64,000 nt of DNA from Oreocharis arfaki (lineage: Eukaryota > Chordata > Aves > Passeriformes > Paramythiidae). The stretch spans positions 310,001 to 374,000 of the forward strand of contig VZRR01012417.1 of the NCBI GenBank assembly GCA_013398015.1, read 5' to 3'. Of the stretch, positions 44,541 to 58,500 are shown piece after piece; the first letter of the stretch is position 1, and the number at the start of each line of letters is the position of its first letter. The notes below the pieces were generated by a model. The model had not been told where the DNA came from, did no database searches, and was given only the letters and a program-made list of their open reading frames with translations. Position numbers and translations under genes: made by a program.

Positions 44541-45690
44541 TGGAGTGGCTGTATCAGTGGATAAGGAAGAGCTAAGGGTGTCATCTGTCTGGACTTCTGT
44601 AAGGCCTTTGACACAGTCTCGCACAACATCATTCTTGCTAAATCGGAGAGATGGATTTGATGGACGTACTGTTCAGTGGGCAGGGAATTGGCTGGCTGGA
44701 TGCATCCAGAGAGTCGCAATCAGTGGCCCAGGGCCTGGATGGAGATCAGTGATCAGTCGTGTCGCCCAGGGGTCCACATTTGGACCAGTACAGTTTACCA
44801 TCTACACGAATGACAAGGTGGGATCAATAGTATCCTTGGAAAGTTTGCCAATGACCCCAAGCTGTGCGGTGTGGTTGACACACCTGAGGAGTGGGATGCC
44901 ATTCAGAGCAGCCTGGACAAGCTTGAGGAGCGGGCTTGTGAGAGCCTTACAAGGTTCAACAGGACCGAGTGCAAGGTGCTGCATTGCAGTCCAGGCAACC
45001 CTTGGTATCGGGAGGAGGCTGGAGGAGGAACAGATTGAGAGAGCCCTGGGGAGAAGAACTTGGGGCGCTGATGGATGAGAAGCTGGACACAAGCTGGCAT
45101 TGTGAACTTGCTGCCCAGAAAGACAGACACACCCTGGGCTGCATCAAAAGCAGTGTGACCAGCAGGACCAGGGAAGGGGTTTTGCCCCTCTGCTCTGCTC
45201 TGGTGAGACCCTACCTGGAGTTGTGTCCATCTCTTGGGTCCTCAGTACAAGAAAGACCTGGACTTGTTGGAGCAGATCCAGACAAGGACAACAAAAATTA
45301 TCAGAAGAATAGAACACCTCTCCTATGAGGAAAAGCTGAGAGTATTGGGGTTGTACAGCCTGGAGAAGAGAAGTATCTGGGGAACCATACAGGGGGCCTT
45401 TCAGTACTTACATGGGGACAAACTTCTTAGCCAGGCCTGTTGCAGTAAAAGGGGCAATGGTTTAAAAGTATCAGAGGGGAGATTTAGAGTAGGTGTGAGA
45501 ATTCTTCTATGATAAGTGTGGTGAAACTGCAACAGGTTGCCCAGACACATGGTAGATGCTTCATTCCAGGGAACATTTAAGATCAGATTGGGTGAAACTG
45601 AGCAACTCGATCTAGTTGAAGGTGTCCCTGTTCCTTGCAGGGAAGCTGGACTAAATGCCAACCCAAGTGATTCTGTGACTCTGGTCTATA
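44541..45690 (+). mobile_element. CR1 LINE, degraded reverse-transcriptase ORF and 3'UTR
   Basis: About 1.15 kb of CR1 in + orientation. Reading across frames, the conserved RT palm region is visible: CLDFCKAFDTVSHNII at about 44585-44635, FDGRTVQWAGNWLAGC at about 44655-44705, VAQGSTFGPVQFTIY at about 44760-44810. These are followed by the CR1 C-terminal region with LGALMDEKLD. The frame shifts several times. The FADD-type catalytic segment reads FANDPKLCG, and stops interrupt the rest, so the copy is dead. The 3' end (GTGATTCTGTGACTCTGG) is near 45690. Confidence 0.9.
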
Positions 45691-48600
45691 TTTCAGCTTT
45701 GACTATATCTGGAGTCTTTTCTCTAAACAGTTATTTGAGCATTTTACTACGTTAGCTTGGAGCGCTCACCATGAGTTGTCTCAGTGGTCCTACATCAGCT
45801 GTGGAGCATTATTTATTCTGGGATGCTGTTCCGCTTGCCACACAGATGAGCTACATTGTGGAGTGCATCACACAGCTCTCTGCTGCTGTCTGCCTCTTTT
45901 AACCATGAATGCAGAAAGGGAAGGGGATATGGTGTCCACTTGGGTCTCACCCCACGTAAGATCAAGGCCTTCTTAAATGCTGAAGATGGGAAGCATGGCC
46001 ATGCTCTGCAACTTAGCCATAATCTGTGAGAGCTATGTATTTTCCAGTGAAACATCCTTCAGATTCCATGGCACAATGTCTATGGCACTTACTGGGGAAG
46101 CAGTACAACAACCAAGAATTGAGCTGGCCTTGAGCTGCTCCCAGGACATGTTCATGGTAGACCAGGATTTCTGCCCATGATCAGAAACGTGTCCCAGGAG
46201 CAGCAGGAGCCGATCCTTCCCCATAAGGGAGAAAATGACGGGAGCAAGCGCAGCTGCAGGGCAGGCAGGGGCAGGAGGTGAAGGGCAGCAGAGCTTCTAC
46301 TCAAAATCCTTGCAACTGAGCTCCGAGGCTGACCAAGGCTTCTCAAACAGCTCCATCTTCTCAGGATCATGGGCTTCAGTGTAGGCAGCTCAGCTCCCAG
46401 GATGAAGCTGTGTGCTTCAGACACTGGACCTTGCAAGCAGATGCTTAGGACTTTAGATCAGAATAGCAGCGTTGCTTTGAGGGACTGGTACATACCCACA
46501 CTGCTTTGAAATATTTACTGAAGGTGTATCTTGTTCGATGATTTAAGTTGTTGGGAAAGATACTGGGAATTAACATCAGTGATAATTTGGCACTGAACCA
46601 TTGGCTGGGACATGAGGGCACTAACAGGCCTTAGTCTCCCTGCCCAGCCTCACCTGGGGCCTCCACCCTTGCCTTCTGCCTGTGATACCAGGAGCTCCAT
46701 TTAAGCTGGGTCTTGGGCACTTAGTCTACTCTGAGCTATGTAACAGCTATACTTGTCTCCAGCCTTGTCTCTGGTCTTCCTAGAGCATTTCTGGGTCGGT
46801 ATTTTTGGTGACTTTGTCCCTAGTCCTTTCTTTTGGATGGATGTTGGACCCATTTTGCAGCATTATTTCTAGCCCTGTTTTTCCTGATATGCTGTTTGGG
46901 TTCCCAGGTCATACCCTGGACCTGGTTGATTACCCTGCTTTGTCTGAGACTATAAATAGACTCTGTTATTATCACCATGGCTGCCTGCCACATTCAGACC
47001 CTCTGGGAACATGCCCTGATGAGTGAGGGCACTTCCAGTGTTGTGGTCACCTTTGGTTCCTGGCTTATTATCCCTTGCAGAGCTGCTCTGCTCTTGCTGC
47101 TCTCATGTAAGTAAAATGAAACTGCAGGGCTGTCAGTTTTATTCTCTTTTTTTTTTTTCCCTGTGAGTACACTGTCCAAATAATTTAGGATGTCCTTTTA
47201 TATAAAAAAGACAAGAAAATCTACAGTGACTGTAAGTGAAGAATAAAGGATAATACTGAAGAAGAGTAACAAAAAATTCCAATTGTTACATACTTACCAC
47301 TCTGAATATAGTCTGATGCGCATATCTGAATATGATATATTCTTTTATATACCTGTCAAAATACTTTGGTAGTAGGTTTTTGACAGCACTGTGTACTCCA
47401 ACAGTCCCTTTCAAACAATTTTTTTCTGTTGTTATTCTACTCAGCTGTGAAGATTTCTTGCAAGGAGCCTCTCTGAGAAGGCCTGTAGCTATGGTCCAGA
47501 AGGAAAAAGAGCCCTGCAAGAATAAAATAAGGGATGAGACATGTCATTCTACTTCTGTAAAAGGTAATGATAATTTTTACAAAAAGAACTTGTGCTGTAT
47601 TAGGGGAGATTTTTCTTTTTAAATTTAAAATTAAAAAAAGAGAAAGGCTGAAGCTGGTGGATCCTGCAAGGTAAGGAGGATAAGAAGGATGAGTCTGTGT
47701 TGTAGGGTCACAGGGGAGGCTGAACATAAAGTAGATCATACCACGAATGCTCAATACACTCCTCTTATTTTTGGCTGTTGGGTTTGTTTGTGGTTTTTTT
47801 TTAATGCTGAAACTTTTTCAATGGTTTTTCAAATGGTTTCCTCCTGTGTGAAACTTGCTTATTTCTCAGTCATTCAAACCAGCAACCCAATTTATGCCTT
47901 CAATTTTGATCTTCAACCGTAAGCTGTGGTGGACAGAATAATGGCGGTAAAGCTTTTTTCCAGAATAACCTCTAGCCATCAAGTGCTAAAAGAGAAGCAA
48001 GAAGATATATCAAAGATTCTTAAATGCTGTTTTCATGACATTAAGCTCAAGTAGAAGTAAGTGAAGAAAGAATGGCCACATGCTGCATGAGAATGTGCTC
48101 GGAAGGGCAGTTGCTTTGTAACAAAACTTGCCCCGAGAGGTTTGCAAAGATAATTATCATTAGCCTAATTGCCGTACTGAAGTCAAGGGGTAAGGCAGAG
48201 TTGGGCTGTGTACAGCTTATTGCACACAAGGACTTGTAACAATACAGGAATGTTGTTGTTTTCCACTGCAAAATGTTTATACTGGACTCTCAGGTCCTGA
48301 CAATGATGGTACTTTGTTATCAGTATAGCTTAAGCTCTACAACCCAATCTCTGTGATTTTTGCCACTAAAATTGACATTATGTGAAGAAATTCTGCAGCT
48401 TACCATGTCTCTAGGCTAAAGTCTATATTAGCTTCTCTACTGCAAATTTTCAGGGAAAGATTGGTGTCCAACAAATTTGCTTTACAGAAAAAGGGGGGAA
48501 ATTCAAGTGATGGTGGAGGACACAGGTGTCTTCTAAACATTTGCTTTACTGCTCCAAACAGAGAAGCAAGGGCCAGGAGAGTTGCAGAAATCACAGCCTT

Positions 48601-49229
48601 AGCTGGAAGTATGTTACAGGAAATCCTTGGTGAGGCTGAGTATGGAGCCCTCACAGGGCCTTCTATTGGGCAGGAGAAGGAGATAACTCATATGGAATGC
48701 AAGGGAAAAGGGCAGCTATGGAAAGGACATAAAGAATGGCAGAGCAAAGATGGCTTTGAGGAATACTGGGGACCTTTGATGTGAGAAGCTCCCCAAGTTC
48801 TGGGAATGTGAGCCATATGTGGGAAAGATTTAGAGAGTTGCTGTGAGAGACTGAGGGGCATAACTGGTGAAGGGGAGAAGTTGGTATATAGCAAATAGAC
48901 TCCCACATGGGCTTCCTTCCACAAGAGGCAGGAGGGGAAGGGATGGGAATCTTGGTGGGAAGAGGTAGAAAAAGGTTTGTTACAGGAGAGGACTGGGACA
49001 CAATTAGGGCTCTTTCTGGGCACGGGTATGGGAGCAAATTCTCTCTCTAGCATGAGGAGCAAGAAATGATTGCAGTGTGAAGTGCATGAGCACAGGGACT
49101 CTTGATTTGGGAAACCGCGTTTTGAAACTGGAGTATGGTCTGGTCATCCTCCAGTGCTGAGGATACATCTGAAGTGCTATGCCACAGTCCTGGGTTCCAA
49201 GGCCCATTTTGGAGCAAATGTAGTGAGGG
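45691..49229. other. Intergenic stretch, no gene seen
   Basis: About 3.5 kb between two CR1 fragments. It includes an LTR-like stretch at about 46595-47110, listed separately. Open frames such as 48461-48784 (+) and 48663-49037 (-) face each other across the same DNA and have no family features. Confidence 0.45.
46595..47110 (+). mobile_element. Possible LTR or other dispersed avian repeat
   Basis: A stretch of C/T-rich sequence unlike its surroundings, with GGAGCTCCATTTAAGCTGGG, then many CTGTCTC/CCTGTTT units and a terminal TTGCTGCTCTCATG. The make-up resembles LTRs scattered through bird genomes, but I cannot name the family and I saw no clear terminal motif. A repeat-library search is needed. 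Confidence 0.35.
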
Positions 49230-49560
49230 ACCACGGGTATGAATCAGGGCTTGGAGCACCTGTCATACAAGGAGAGGCTGAGAGCTGGAACTGTTTGGCC
49301 TGGGGAAAAGAAGGCCAAAGCGTAGCTTATCAAGATTTTTATAAACATTTGATGGGAGAAGGAAATATGGAGGCAGACTCTTTCCAGAGGTTTGAAGGAC
49401 AAGAAAACAAGACAAGGGGAAATGGCTGAAAAGTGAAATACAGGAAATCGCATTTAGACATAAGAATAGTCTATTTTTCTTTTAAATTGTAGTCAAACAC
49501 TGAAATAAGTTGCTCAGAGTTTGTGGAGTTTCTGTTCTTAGAGATCCTTAAAGCCTGAGT
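49230..49560 (+). mobile_element. CR1 LINE fragment
   Basis: The + strand reads GCTTGGAGCACCTGTCATAC, then AAGGAGAGGCTGAGAGCTGG and GGCCTGGGGAAAAGAAGGCC, a conserved CR1 block just upstream of the 3'UTR. It continues through diverged sequence to about 49560. Truncated at both ends. Confidence 0.82.
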
Positions 49561-52500
49561 AACCAGCTGTAGTCCAGCCTGCTTCGAGTAGGGTGTTTGG
49601 AGCTTCTAACCTCAGCCATCCTCTGACTCCACAAGTGTGTTCTCCATATCTGTTTTCTACGTTTGGACTGTTTAAAGCCTCTTGGCAAGGACCTTGATGA
49701 AATACAATGAACAAGAAGAAAAACTCAAACCTTATCAATGTGAATGGGAGCTTTCCCCTGAATGAATACAGTTATTTCCTTAATTAATAAAATCATACTT
49801 AAATTATAGATCAACAAATGATAACATCCAGATAGGGAATGAAAAATGGTTTGGGAAATGGATGTAACTGTGTTCTTATGAATCCTCTATTCGCCTAAGT
49901 GAATTTGTGAGTGTTACTCCCACTAAATTGCTTATGAGCAAATCTGATACAGTTAAGTCGATGTCTGCAGAATCTGGGAATTGGAAGACACATTCCTGTC
50001 TCTGATTTACTCATCAACCTCCCTCAGGCTTAGCAAGGGTGGCATTTCAGTCATGATTTTCTGACTAATAGCACACTTTAAGGAATATACTGAACAAATT
50101 AATAACATCATACGAAAGTAATTCAAAGTTCAGCTCAGTTTAACTTTATTGTCACTAAGGAATAACAGCTGGACTGAGATAAATAGGGGGGAATTTACTT
50201 TTTTGTGGGAGAAGGATGAGAATTTTTCCGTTAAGGAACTAATCTGCTGCATATATATTAACATCAAAGAACTGCTGAAAATACAGGAATTAAGAGTGAG
50301 GCAATGGTGGATTACAATGTAGGTGAGGCCTTTCAGTGGGACAGCTCAGATGACAGCATCACTTACGTGTATTTTAAATGAGTCCAATGTACTCTGGGCC
50401 CTAAATTTTATGTGATTGATTTGAACAGAGCCTAATTGCTTGGGGTGTTTCAAAGTTTCTTCTTTATCTGTTCACCTGCCTACAGGTCCTGCTTTAATAC
50501 TAGGCAATTAGAAGTGCACGCAGCACAAATAAAATGAGTTCTGATTTACAAAATCCGTGTGTTTGTTATTGCTTAAGAATACTGATGAGCAGTAGCAAGC
50601 CAGCTTTTAGATGGATGGCAGTTGTAGTGAAAAGGAACTAACTGGCAAGATAGGGAAATCCTTTAGCAAAATTACAAGTAGACAAGTAGAATTCTCCTAC
50701 AGCACGGATCTTTAGCTTTGTTTCTCTGTTTGAAAACATCAGTATTAAGGTTCTTCAATAAAGAAATATTTCAGTGGATTTTTTTCTGATCAACTCTGGA
50801 GTCCTTTAAAGGCAAGGGTGTTCATAACAGCTAGGTCATTTTAAAAAAAAAAGTGAAATCATAGGAAAATAAATGTGTTCGTATCGATACATGTGGTTCA
50901 TACCATACATGGTTTATATGCCTACTTAGTGCTTACATAAATCTTTAAAACAGTGCATTGCCTGTCCCATATCCATTGTATAACATCCTTTCCATAGGAT
51001 TCTCAAATTCTCAGTTTCCATTAATATCACCCAAAGATAAGAAAGGCCGATATGATGTCCAGCTGGTATTTCCAGAGATGAGGGTCTCTTAAAGCTCCGA
51101 AGTTGGTTTTTTTTCCATTAAAACTCATCTAAATTTGGTGAATCAATGATTCCATGCTTTCCAGATGTGCAGCTTATCATAAAAGCACTGTTCAGCCTGT
51201 GCATTGTTGACAGCTTGTGGCTTGATGTGAGAGTTGCTGAATTTTCAGGATTCTGTGATCGCCACCCTATGTAGCAGACAGATCTTTCAGAGGGGATGGT
51301 GAACACAAATCTGAGAACAGAATGCAAAGGCCTAAACTCAGAAATTTTCTTCCCAAACCTCCATCTCAACAAACAATTAAGTTCAATATTGGCCGTTGTT
51401 TTTCTTAACACTCCTGGATTATTTTGCTAAAGAAACTTTAAAGTTTTTAAGAGAATAGGATGATTTTCCTGGCCTTGAGAGGTAATACCTTTGCACAAAG
51501 TTGAAAACATGGCAAAATCTCTGTAGGGTCTTCAAAGTCTTCCTGTTATTCAAGCTTTGGTCACAATGTTTGGCCTAACTTTAAACTGAGCATTTTTTAA
51601 GAGTGGGTCTATCAGCTCCTATAGGACTTCAGCCTTAAAGCATTTTAGTATTACTTTAATATCCATCTAATTTTGCTACTGTGTGAATGAGAGTTGCAAA
51701 AACTGGGCTATACGAAGATTGAAGCATTTAAAAAAAATAATTAGGCCCAATTACTATATTAGCTTAATCTGTTTTCTGTGGTTGACTTCTTGTCCCAATT
51801 ACTTGTGTTCCACTTAAAGACTGATGTGAGCATGGAGCTGACATCCTCCTGTATTCCAGCCCACAAATCTCATGAAGATCAAGACATTTTCAAAGCCATG
51901 CAGTAAAGAACTGAAATGAAGACTGGAATCAACAGTTGTTTAATCAAAATTGGAGTTCCATAAGCATAATAAGAGACAATAATCCACTGATGTTTAAAGC
52001 AACCGAACAAGAACTTAAATATATTTTTCATTTGATTCTCAATAAAAAATGTCTGATTTTAATATTTTTGGTTATTTCTATTTTCTCCTTGCCATCTCTC
52101 CTTTTATTGTTGTTGTTTGGGTTTTCGTGGGTTTTGTTCTTATTGCTGAGTTTTTTTGTTTGTTCACATGAGTGAAAGGGATAGAAAATATTAAAATAGT
52201 TTCTAAAATATTTTTGTGCTTTTTTCCTCTCAAATTTTTTACATAGGAGGTGGAAAATGGAGGGAAATGAAAACCTATGCAAGTTAAACTGTCGGTCGAT
52301 AGAGGAGCACTAGGCTAAGTGCTTGTCTAAGCCATTGTATTAATGCATGAAAAAATGTCTTCGATGTCTTGTTTATTTGACAGCTGAGAGTGATTATTTG
52401 TTTCTTTTCTGTAATTATAACTGCTAGGAAAACATTTTTATAGTCTAATGCAGTGGCTTCAGTCATTGGTGTGCTCTAAATGGTGAGAAATCTCATACTT

Positions 52501-55500
52501 ACTCATAAGACTCTGATAGGATCCCTAACTGTATCTTCAACTCATCTTCAGGCACTTCAGAAATGCAGCTCTTGGAACCTTTGCAGGGCACTGCTTCTGA
52601 AATTTAGATACCCAGGCTGAGTCCATTTGTTTCAGTGCTGTTCACTGTGCATCTTCCAGAGCTGTGCAGAGCATTCAGTACCTCACAGCATGGAGCTCTA
52701 GGAGTGTGGAGTCATAGCATCTAACAAGCTGGAGCACCTGAAATGGTGTGTTTGCTTTGTAAAAGCACAATCTTTAAAGGTGAAAATACATCTGAGTCAC
52801 TGGTGGAGTGCTGTGTGTTAGAAGGCTGTTTTCCTGCCGTGACCCCAAATTCCTCTTCCATTAATGGAGAGAAGCCTTACAGCTTCCTGTGACTGTCTTC
52901 ATCCAGTCTCGCACAAGTGGGGAAAGCAGCTGAAATATTTTTCTCCTTTTCTCTTCTCTTCATTATAGCAAGAGAGAGGCAGTTTATTCCTCTACCAGAT
53001 TAAGAGTTACTGCAACTATGAGGAGTTAGAGATGGGGCTATGTATCCTTGTGAAGAAAATAAGGACTGTGACAGTCTTATCCACTGGAATTTTAATCTTT
53101 GAAGCATGTGAAGAATTCAAGGCGAGAAGGAACATTAGATAATTTATTCTGACCTCCTCAGTATATTAGTCCATAAGTCATCATCACCAACTGAACTGAG
53201 TTGAAGTGCTTACCAATAGTGTATCATCTGAGCAGCATCCATTTTTTGTCAAAATTACTTCTGAAATATAGTCTGTCTGCTTTAGTTTATTCCAGGTGTT
53301 AATACTCTTCACAGATACTGATTTAGCCTTAAGCTTCATTTTGTAGTCATTAATTTCTGTCAGAGCCAACCACAGTGCAGTAGACAAAATCACAGGGAAC
53401 CACAGAATATTCTGTGTACCCCAGGGTTTTCACTGCAAGGTATTTCCCTCCATTCATGAACGGATTTCTGAAATTATTCTACGACTTTATTATGTTTTAT
53501 GTCCTACAAGAAAAAAGTAAGGTACAGAACACAATATCTCAGTGCTGATACTGTACAGAAAGATAAAACAATTACTTGGACTCCAGGGTGACCCTTAATG
53601 GTCACAATAAGCCCCTTTTTGCCCACAACCACAATAAGAGCTCTGCTCAGTTATTTGCCTGAGAGTCTCCGCTCAGTCCAGCACTTTACGGAACTCTGTT
53701 AAACTTTGCCATCTGCATGGTTTTAGCAGATGCGTTTTTTAGATCTGTACTAAAGACCCAGTCAGACCCTCACTTCTGTTGGCTTGGTGGCCGTCTTCCT
53801 AAGTTTTTTTCCCCCAATAACCAGTTCATTCTTCATTTTACACAGGCTTTCTATTGATGAGTTTTTTTGTTTGTTTTTAATGAGGCTGTTATACAATACT
53901 ATGAATTCTTCACAATGGCCATTGTATCTGTGTAAGAACTTTTACAATCTGTTTTTGTGATTTAAAAGTATTTAACTACTAGAGGTGAGGCTTGACCAAA
54001 GACCCAGACTGAAGTGTCAGTATTACCATCTTTCTGTGATGAGGAAGTTAATGGGAGTAAAGTTATCATGCCTATCATAAAAAATTCAGAATTGCCAACT
54101 GTTTTAGCTTGTATGTAAACATCAGTTTCCCACTGGGAGCTGTGTCTGCATATGTACTGTCAGAATTCATCTCATGCTTCAGGGTAGCACTGTGTAGCAA
54201 CAGAGGATGGTGTTCTAAGGACAGGGCTTTTACCTAATTGTGGATTTCCACATGCATAAAACCGGTAAGGAGCAGATTGATAGAGAAACAGCAAATGTCT
54301 CTCTCTTAAACGGTCTTTAAGATTTGCATGAGAGAAAATGGATAAATTCTTACTGAAAACCAAAATGCTGTACTGATGAACATTCTTCCCTAAGAGGAAA
54401 GAAAGAGCGAAGGCAGTATGAGGCATGAAATGGTAGGACTTTGATAGTGGTATAAAAGAGATGTGGTGGAGGAAGGTCTATAGAGTAGAACAGCTTCTCA
54501 GTTTTAATATTAATCAATGTTTCATTTCTAAAAGCTTTACCAATGACAAACACACAAATAATAGATATTGCAAAGTCGAGCACTGCACATTGTATCTGCT
54601 ATATTGTAAGTTACAGAACAAAACTATAACAAGGCAATAAACTTTTTGTACTTTAATAGCACAAAAACTGATTAATCATTAAATTATATATCAAACATTT
54701 ATCAATACTTTTAAAGTATTTATAATTAGGAGTTTATGGTGAAGCCAGTTTGCTCTTTACTGTAATGTAACACTGTGTGTCTGTTGTAGAAGGCATACAG
54801 TTTTAATGAGTTATTTACTCTTTCAATATGTTCAGTGAGCGTGAAATAATGGACTTTCTGAAATGGCAGTGTCATAGTATATGATCTGGATAGAAAGCAC
54901 TGGTCTAAAGTTTCTTTGCATTTGGGGATGTTCAAGTCAAGGGTCAGATACAGATAAGCCTTTGATAAGCACAGGTGGAAATAAATGGATTTCTGGGATG
55001 GCAAAAATGCTGGCAGTTAAGCCTGATTCTTTTCCACTGTGAAGTCAAGAGGGTGGATAATTGTTCTGTGTATATGTTCCTGGAGCTGTATCAGACTCTT
55101 CAGGCTCGTTTAGAGTGACCCTTTTAGTAGCAGAGCAAAAATTACTTAATCCAAAAGCTGACATGACCTCAATATAGATGGAAAAGGAGACATATAAGCA
55201 GCAGCAGTGGTACTTGATGACAATAAGACTCCAGTATATCCTCATTACAGTAAATTTCTGCCAAACAAACATAATCACTGTCATTAAAATAGAAGAGACA
55301 CCACTCATCATTTAAGTCCTAAACACCTCATTAGAAATTTTAGGCCTGAATGCTGCTTGCTGGCAGGAGTTGAAATGCAGAGTCAGACCCTAAAAAAGCA
55401 GAGGACCTGTCATATTTTGAAGTGCAGGGATCCTTGTTTGTGTAACGTTTCCGAAGTAGGAAAAAAGTTATAAAAAGCTCTAGACTGTAGCTAATTTAAT

Positions 55501-58500
55501 GGTAGGGCAGATGCTTTGTAGTTTCACAATTGCTCTGCAGTGGAGAGAAGATATCCTTCATCATTAGAACGTGGTGGTTTTCTAAATAGAAAACAGCACC
55601 AGTAATGACAACTCAGCACCAACACAACTAATGTGGTGCACTGCAATTGAATCCTGGTTTGCTATATCATCTTTTATTTAATCTCAGCTGTGAGTATTCT
55701 GGCCGCCATAAAATGCTCCCTCCTGGTCCTAGGAATGTAAGAAAGATAGATTGAAGCATCCTTCATTGCACTGAAAGCAGCAGCAGGAGTGAGGAGGCAC
55801 CTTTGCCCTGCCAGGTGACCAGGGCCAGTGTCTTTAACAGGTCTGACTGTGTGCAAACTGGCCTAGCAGTGAAATTACCTAAAGAGAAATGCCGTGCATA
55901 GTGCTGAGCATTTTCTCAGTCAAAAGAGACAACCCCCCAGCATGGGATTTTGTAGGATCCCTTTATAAAACTGCACATGGATGAACACTATTGAATGTGC
56001 TTAGCACTCCTGACTTTCTGTGTGAATTTGACCAAAATGAGACTAAAATCTGTCCTATTAAAAGATGAGAAAAAAACCTCCAGGAAACCATTTGCTGCTG
56101 CTGTAGTAAATTGTCATCATTACACCACTTTGTGAACTAAGAACAGAGTTATTTTGCTGGTAGGACAACCCTGCTGTGTGTAGCTCTGAAGAACATTGGT
56201 GACATCCTGCAGCAAGTAATGATATTCACCAAGATAGTCTTTGCTACTCCTTCCGATCTACTCTTGGGAATAGAAATGATTGCTTTTTATATTATTTGAA
56301 GATGCTGAGTGAGTCATTGAGCCTAGTAAGAGCACTACAAACAATGTAGTAGACAACAGTCTCTGTTGGCAGTTAACACTGGGTTCTTCTGTAATTTGGC
56401 TGAAAAATATTAACAAAATATCCCTCTTACTGGCAGCAATACTGACTCTGTAATGGATAAATCAAGTAGTGGGCTGTATTTAATCACCAAATCAGACAAG
56501 CAATTTTATGAACAGCGGATTGAAGGAAACCTGGTTTCTTGTGGGTGTTACCTGTGCAGCACTATAGGCTGTGCATCTGATGTTAAATTCACAGCTGTCT
56601 GATGAAAAGAGAGTCCGTGCTACTTTTTTTTCTCACAATGAGGACTATAATGATATGTTTTCTTCTGCTACCCCTCCTCGTGAGGTGATGAACTTTTTGA
56701 GATTTGCACTGCACTGTGGGTTTTGATCAGAGCTACAAAATTTGTGCAGGCAGAGAAACGGACACCCACAGATATATATATCAATGTAAATAAGCCCTGA
56801 GTATTAGTTACCAGTAAATTCATTTGTCTCTAAGAGAATCTCTGTTTCATTCAGCTAAAAAAGTTTGTGTTGCCTTGAGAGAATGAAGGTAGATGGTCAG
56901 GGATCCAGTCTGCCAGAATTAAAGCTTATTGGATGTTGTCTGTTCAGTTGAACCACTGACAGTCATGTCCTTTATTGAAGCTGGAATTCTTATCTTAGGA
57001 GGTACCCTTCCTGTTTTTATTGCCTAAGAGGCCTCATGTACCTTCCTCTCATTCTGAGAAATAGAAAAGCTTTGGTATCTGTGTGCTTTTTAATCTACAC
57101 TGGCAAGAACCATCCTTGTTTTTATACAGAATGTTCTTGTTCGTGCAGGATTTTGCTTCCTTGATTCTAGCTATTAGGTATAAAACATCGAAAGATCTCA
57201 TAAGGAATTAGGGATTTTTATCCTCCTCGTGCCTGACATTTCTTTATTTAAGTATTTATCAAATTCCTTATTAAGCCAGTCCTGGCTTGAGTCTGGCTTC
57301 ACAGACATGGTCAGACATTGGAGTAAGCTTTAAAACTACATGTCCAAAAAATAACAGATACACACAATCTCATTTTCATTTCTCTGAGTGGCCCTATGGC
57401 ATACGTGAGCATGACAAAATATGGATTTTAGGTTGGGATGCCTTGAATCTACTTCACAAATTCTTATATGTAGAGGAATCTCTTTTGTCGTTTCCCTGAC
57501 TTGAAATACAGTTCCCTCCTCAATGTTTGCATCAACACAACATACCTTTTTCTCAGAACAATTTTGCAAATAGACTGTGGCAGAACATTAGTGTGACAGA
57601 ACAGTAACAATGTTATGGAAATCAGCTTTTTTTCCCCAAATAAATCTAACAAGTTACTAGATGAAAAGAAATCAATAAATTCACTTTTCTTTCGTGAATC
57701 AGCCCTTGACACAGAAGTTGATGACTTGTCTTGGAAATTGAATAATAACACCAAGGCTCATTATGTGAAAGAGATTCAGAGTGTATTAAAAGCAGCCTCA
57801 GTTTAGTGGCACGTAGTGACAATCATTTGACTATATGACTGTAAAAATACTTATAATAGGTTGTTTATATTGTCCAAAGTTAATAAGATAATGTATGCCA
57901 GTTTAGTGGAAAATCAAGCAGGATATCTTAAGATTCTGTATTAAGTGAAAAACAGCATGTAATCCCTTTTATAGGACAAATGATGAATTATTATGACAAA
58001 AAGATGAAGGTGCATCATACATGTGTACACGAGGACATCAGGAAGCTTGCCTGGAGGATCAGCTTGTGTGTATAGAAAAGGTGCTGAGGCAGAGGCCTAT
58101 GCAATGAACTGCCCAGGCTTGCGGCATGCCCTTAGGAAACCTCAGGAGAGGAGGTGGAAATGAGCCACAGCTCAAATCTCCTGACTGCTTGCAGGTGGTG
58201 TTTATAGACAAGCATTGTGGTCCCATCAAAGATAATAAGAACTTTTCTATTGGTTTGGGGGTGTTTTTTTGTTCGGGTTTTTTTTTGTTTGTTTTGGTTT
58301 TTTGGGGGTTTTTTTGGGACGTCAGTTCTTTATAAAATACAGCTTTGATCTGGGTTGCGAAGTTTAATTTTTCCTTGGCTTCCCTGCCAGAAGGTTCTGA
58401 AAAGGTGTTAATTTGGAGGGATCTGCTGGATTTGCCTTTTTATGTTCTTTCTAGAAGATACAAGATGACATTGCCATTGCTAGTGATGTGTTTGTGATTT

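Noticed and set aside
44437..45078. 213-codon + strand frame as a possible gene
   Set aside because: It is a frame-shifted reading of a CR1 element; the RT motifs appear in neighbouring frames.
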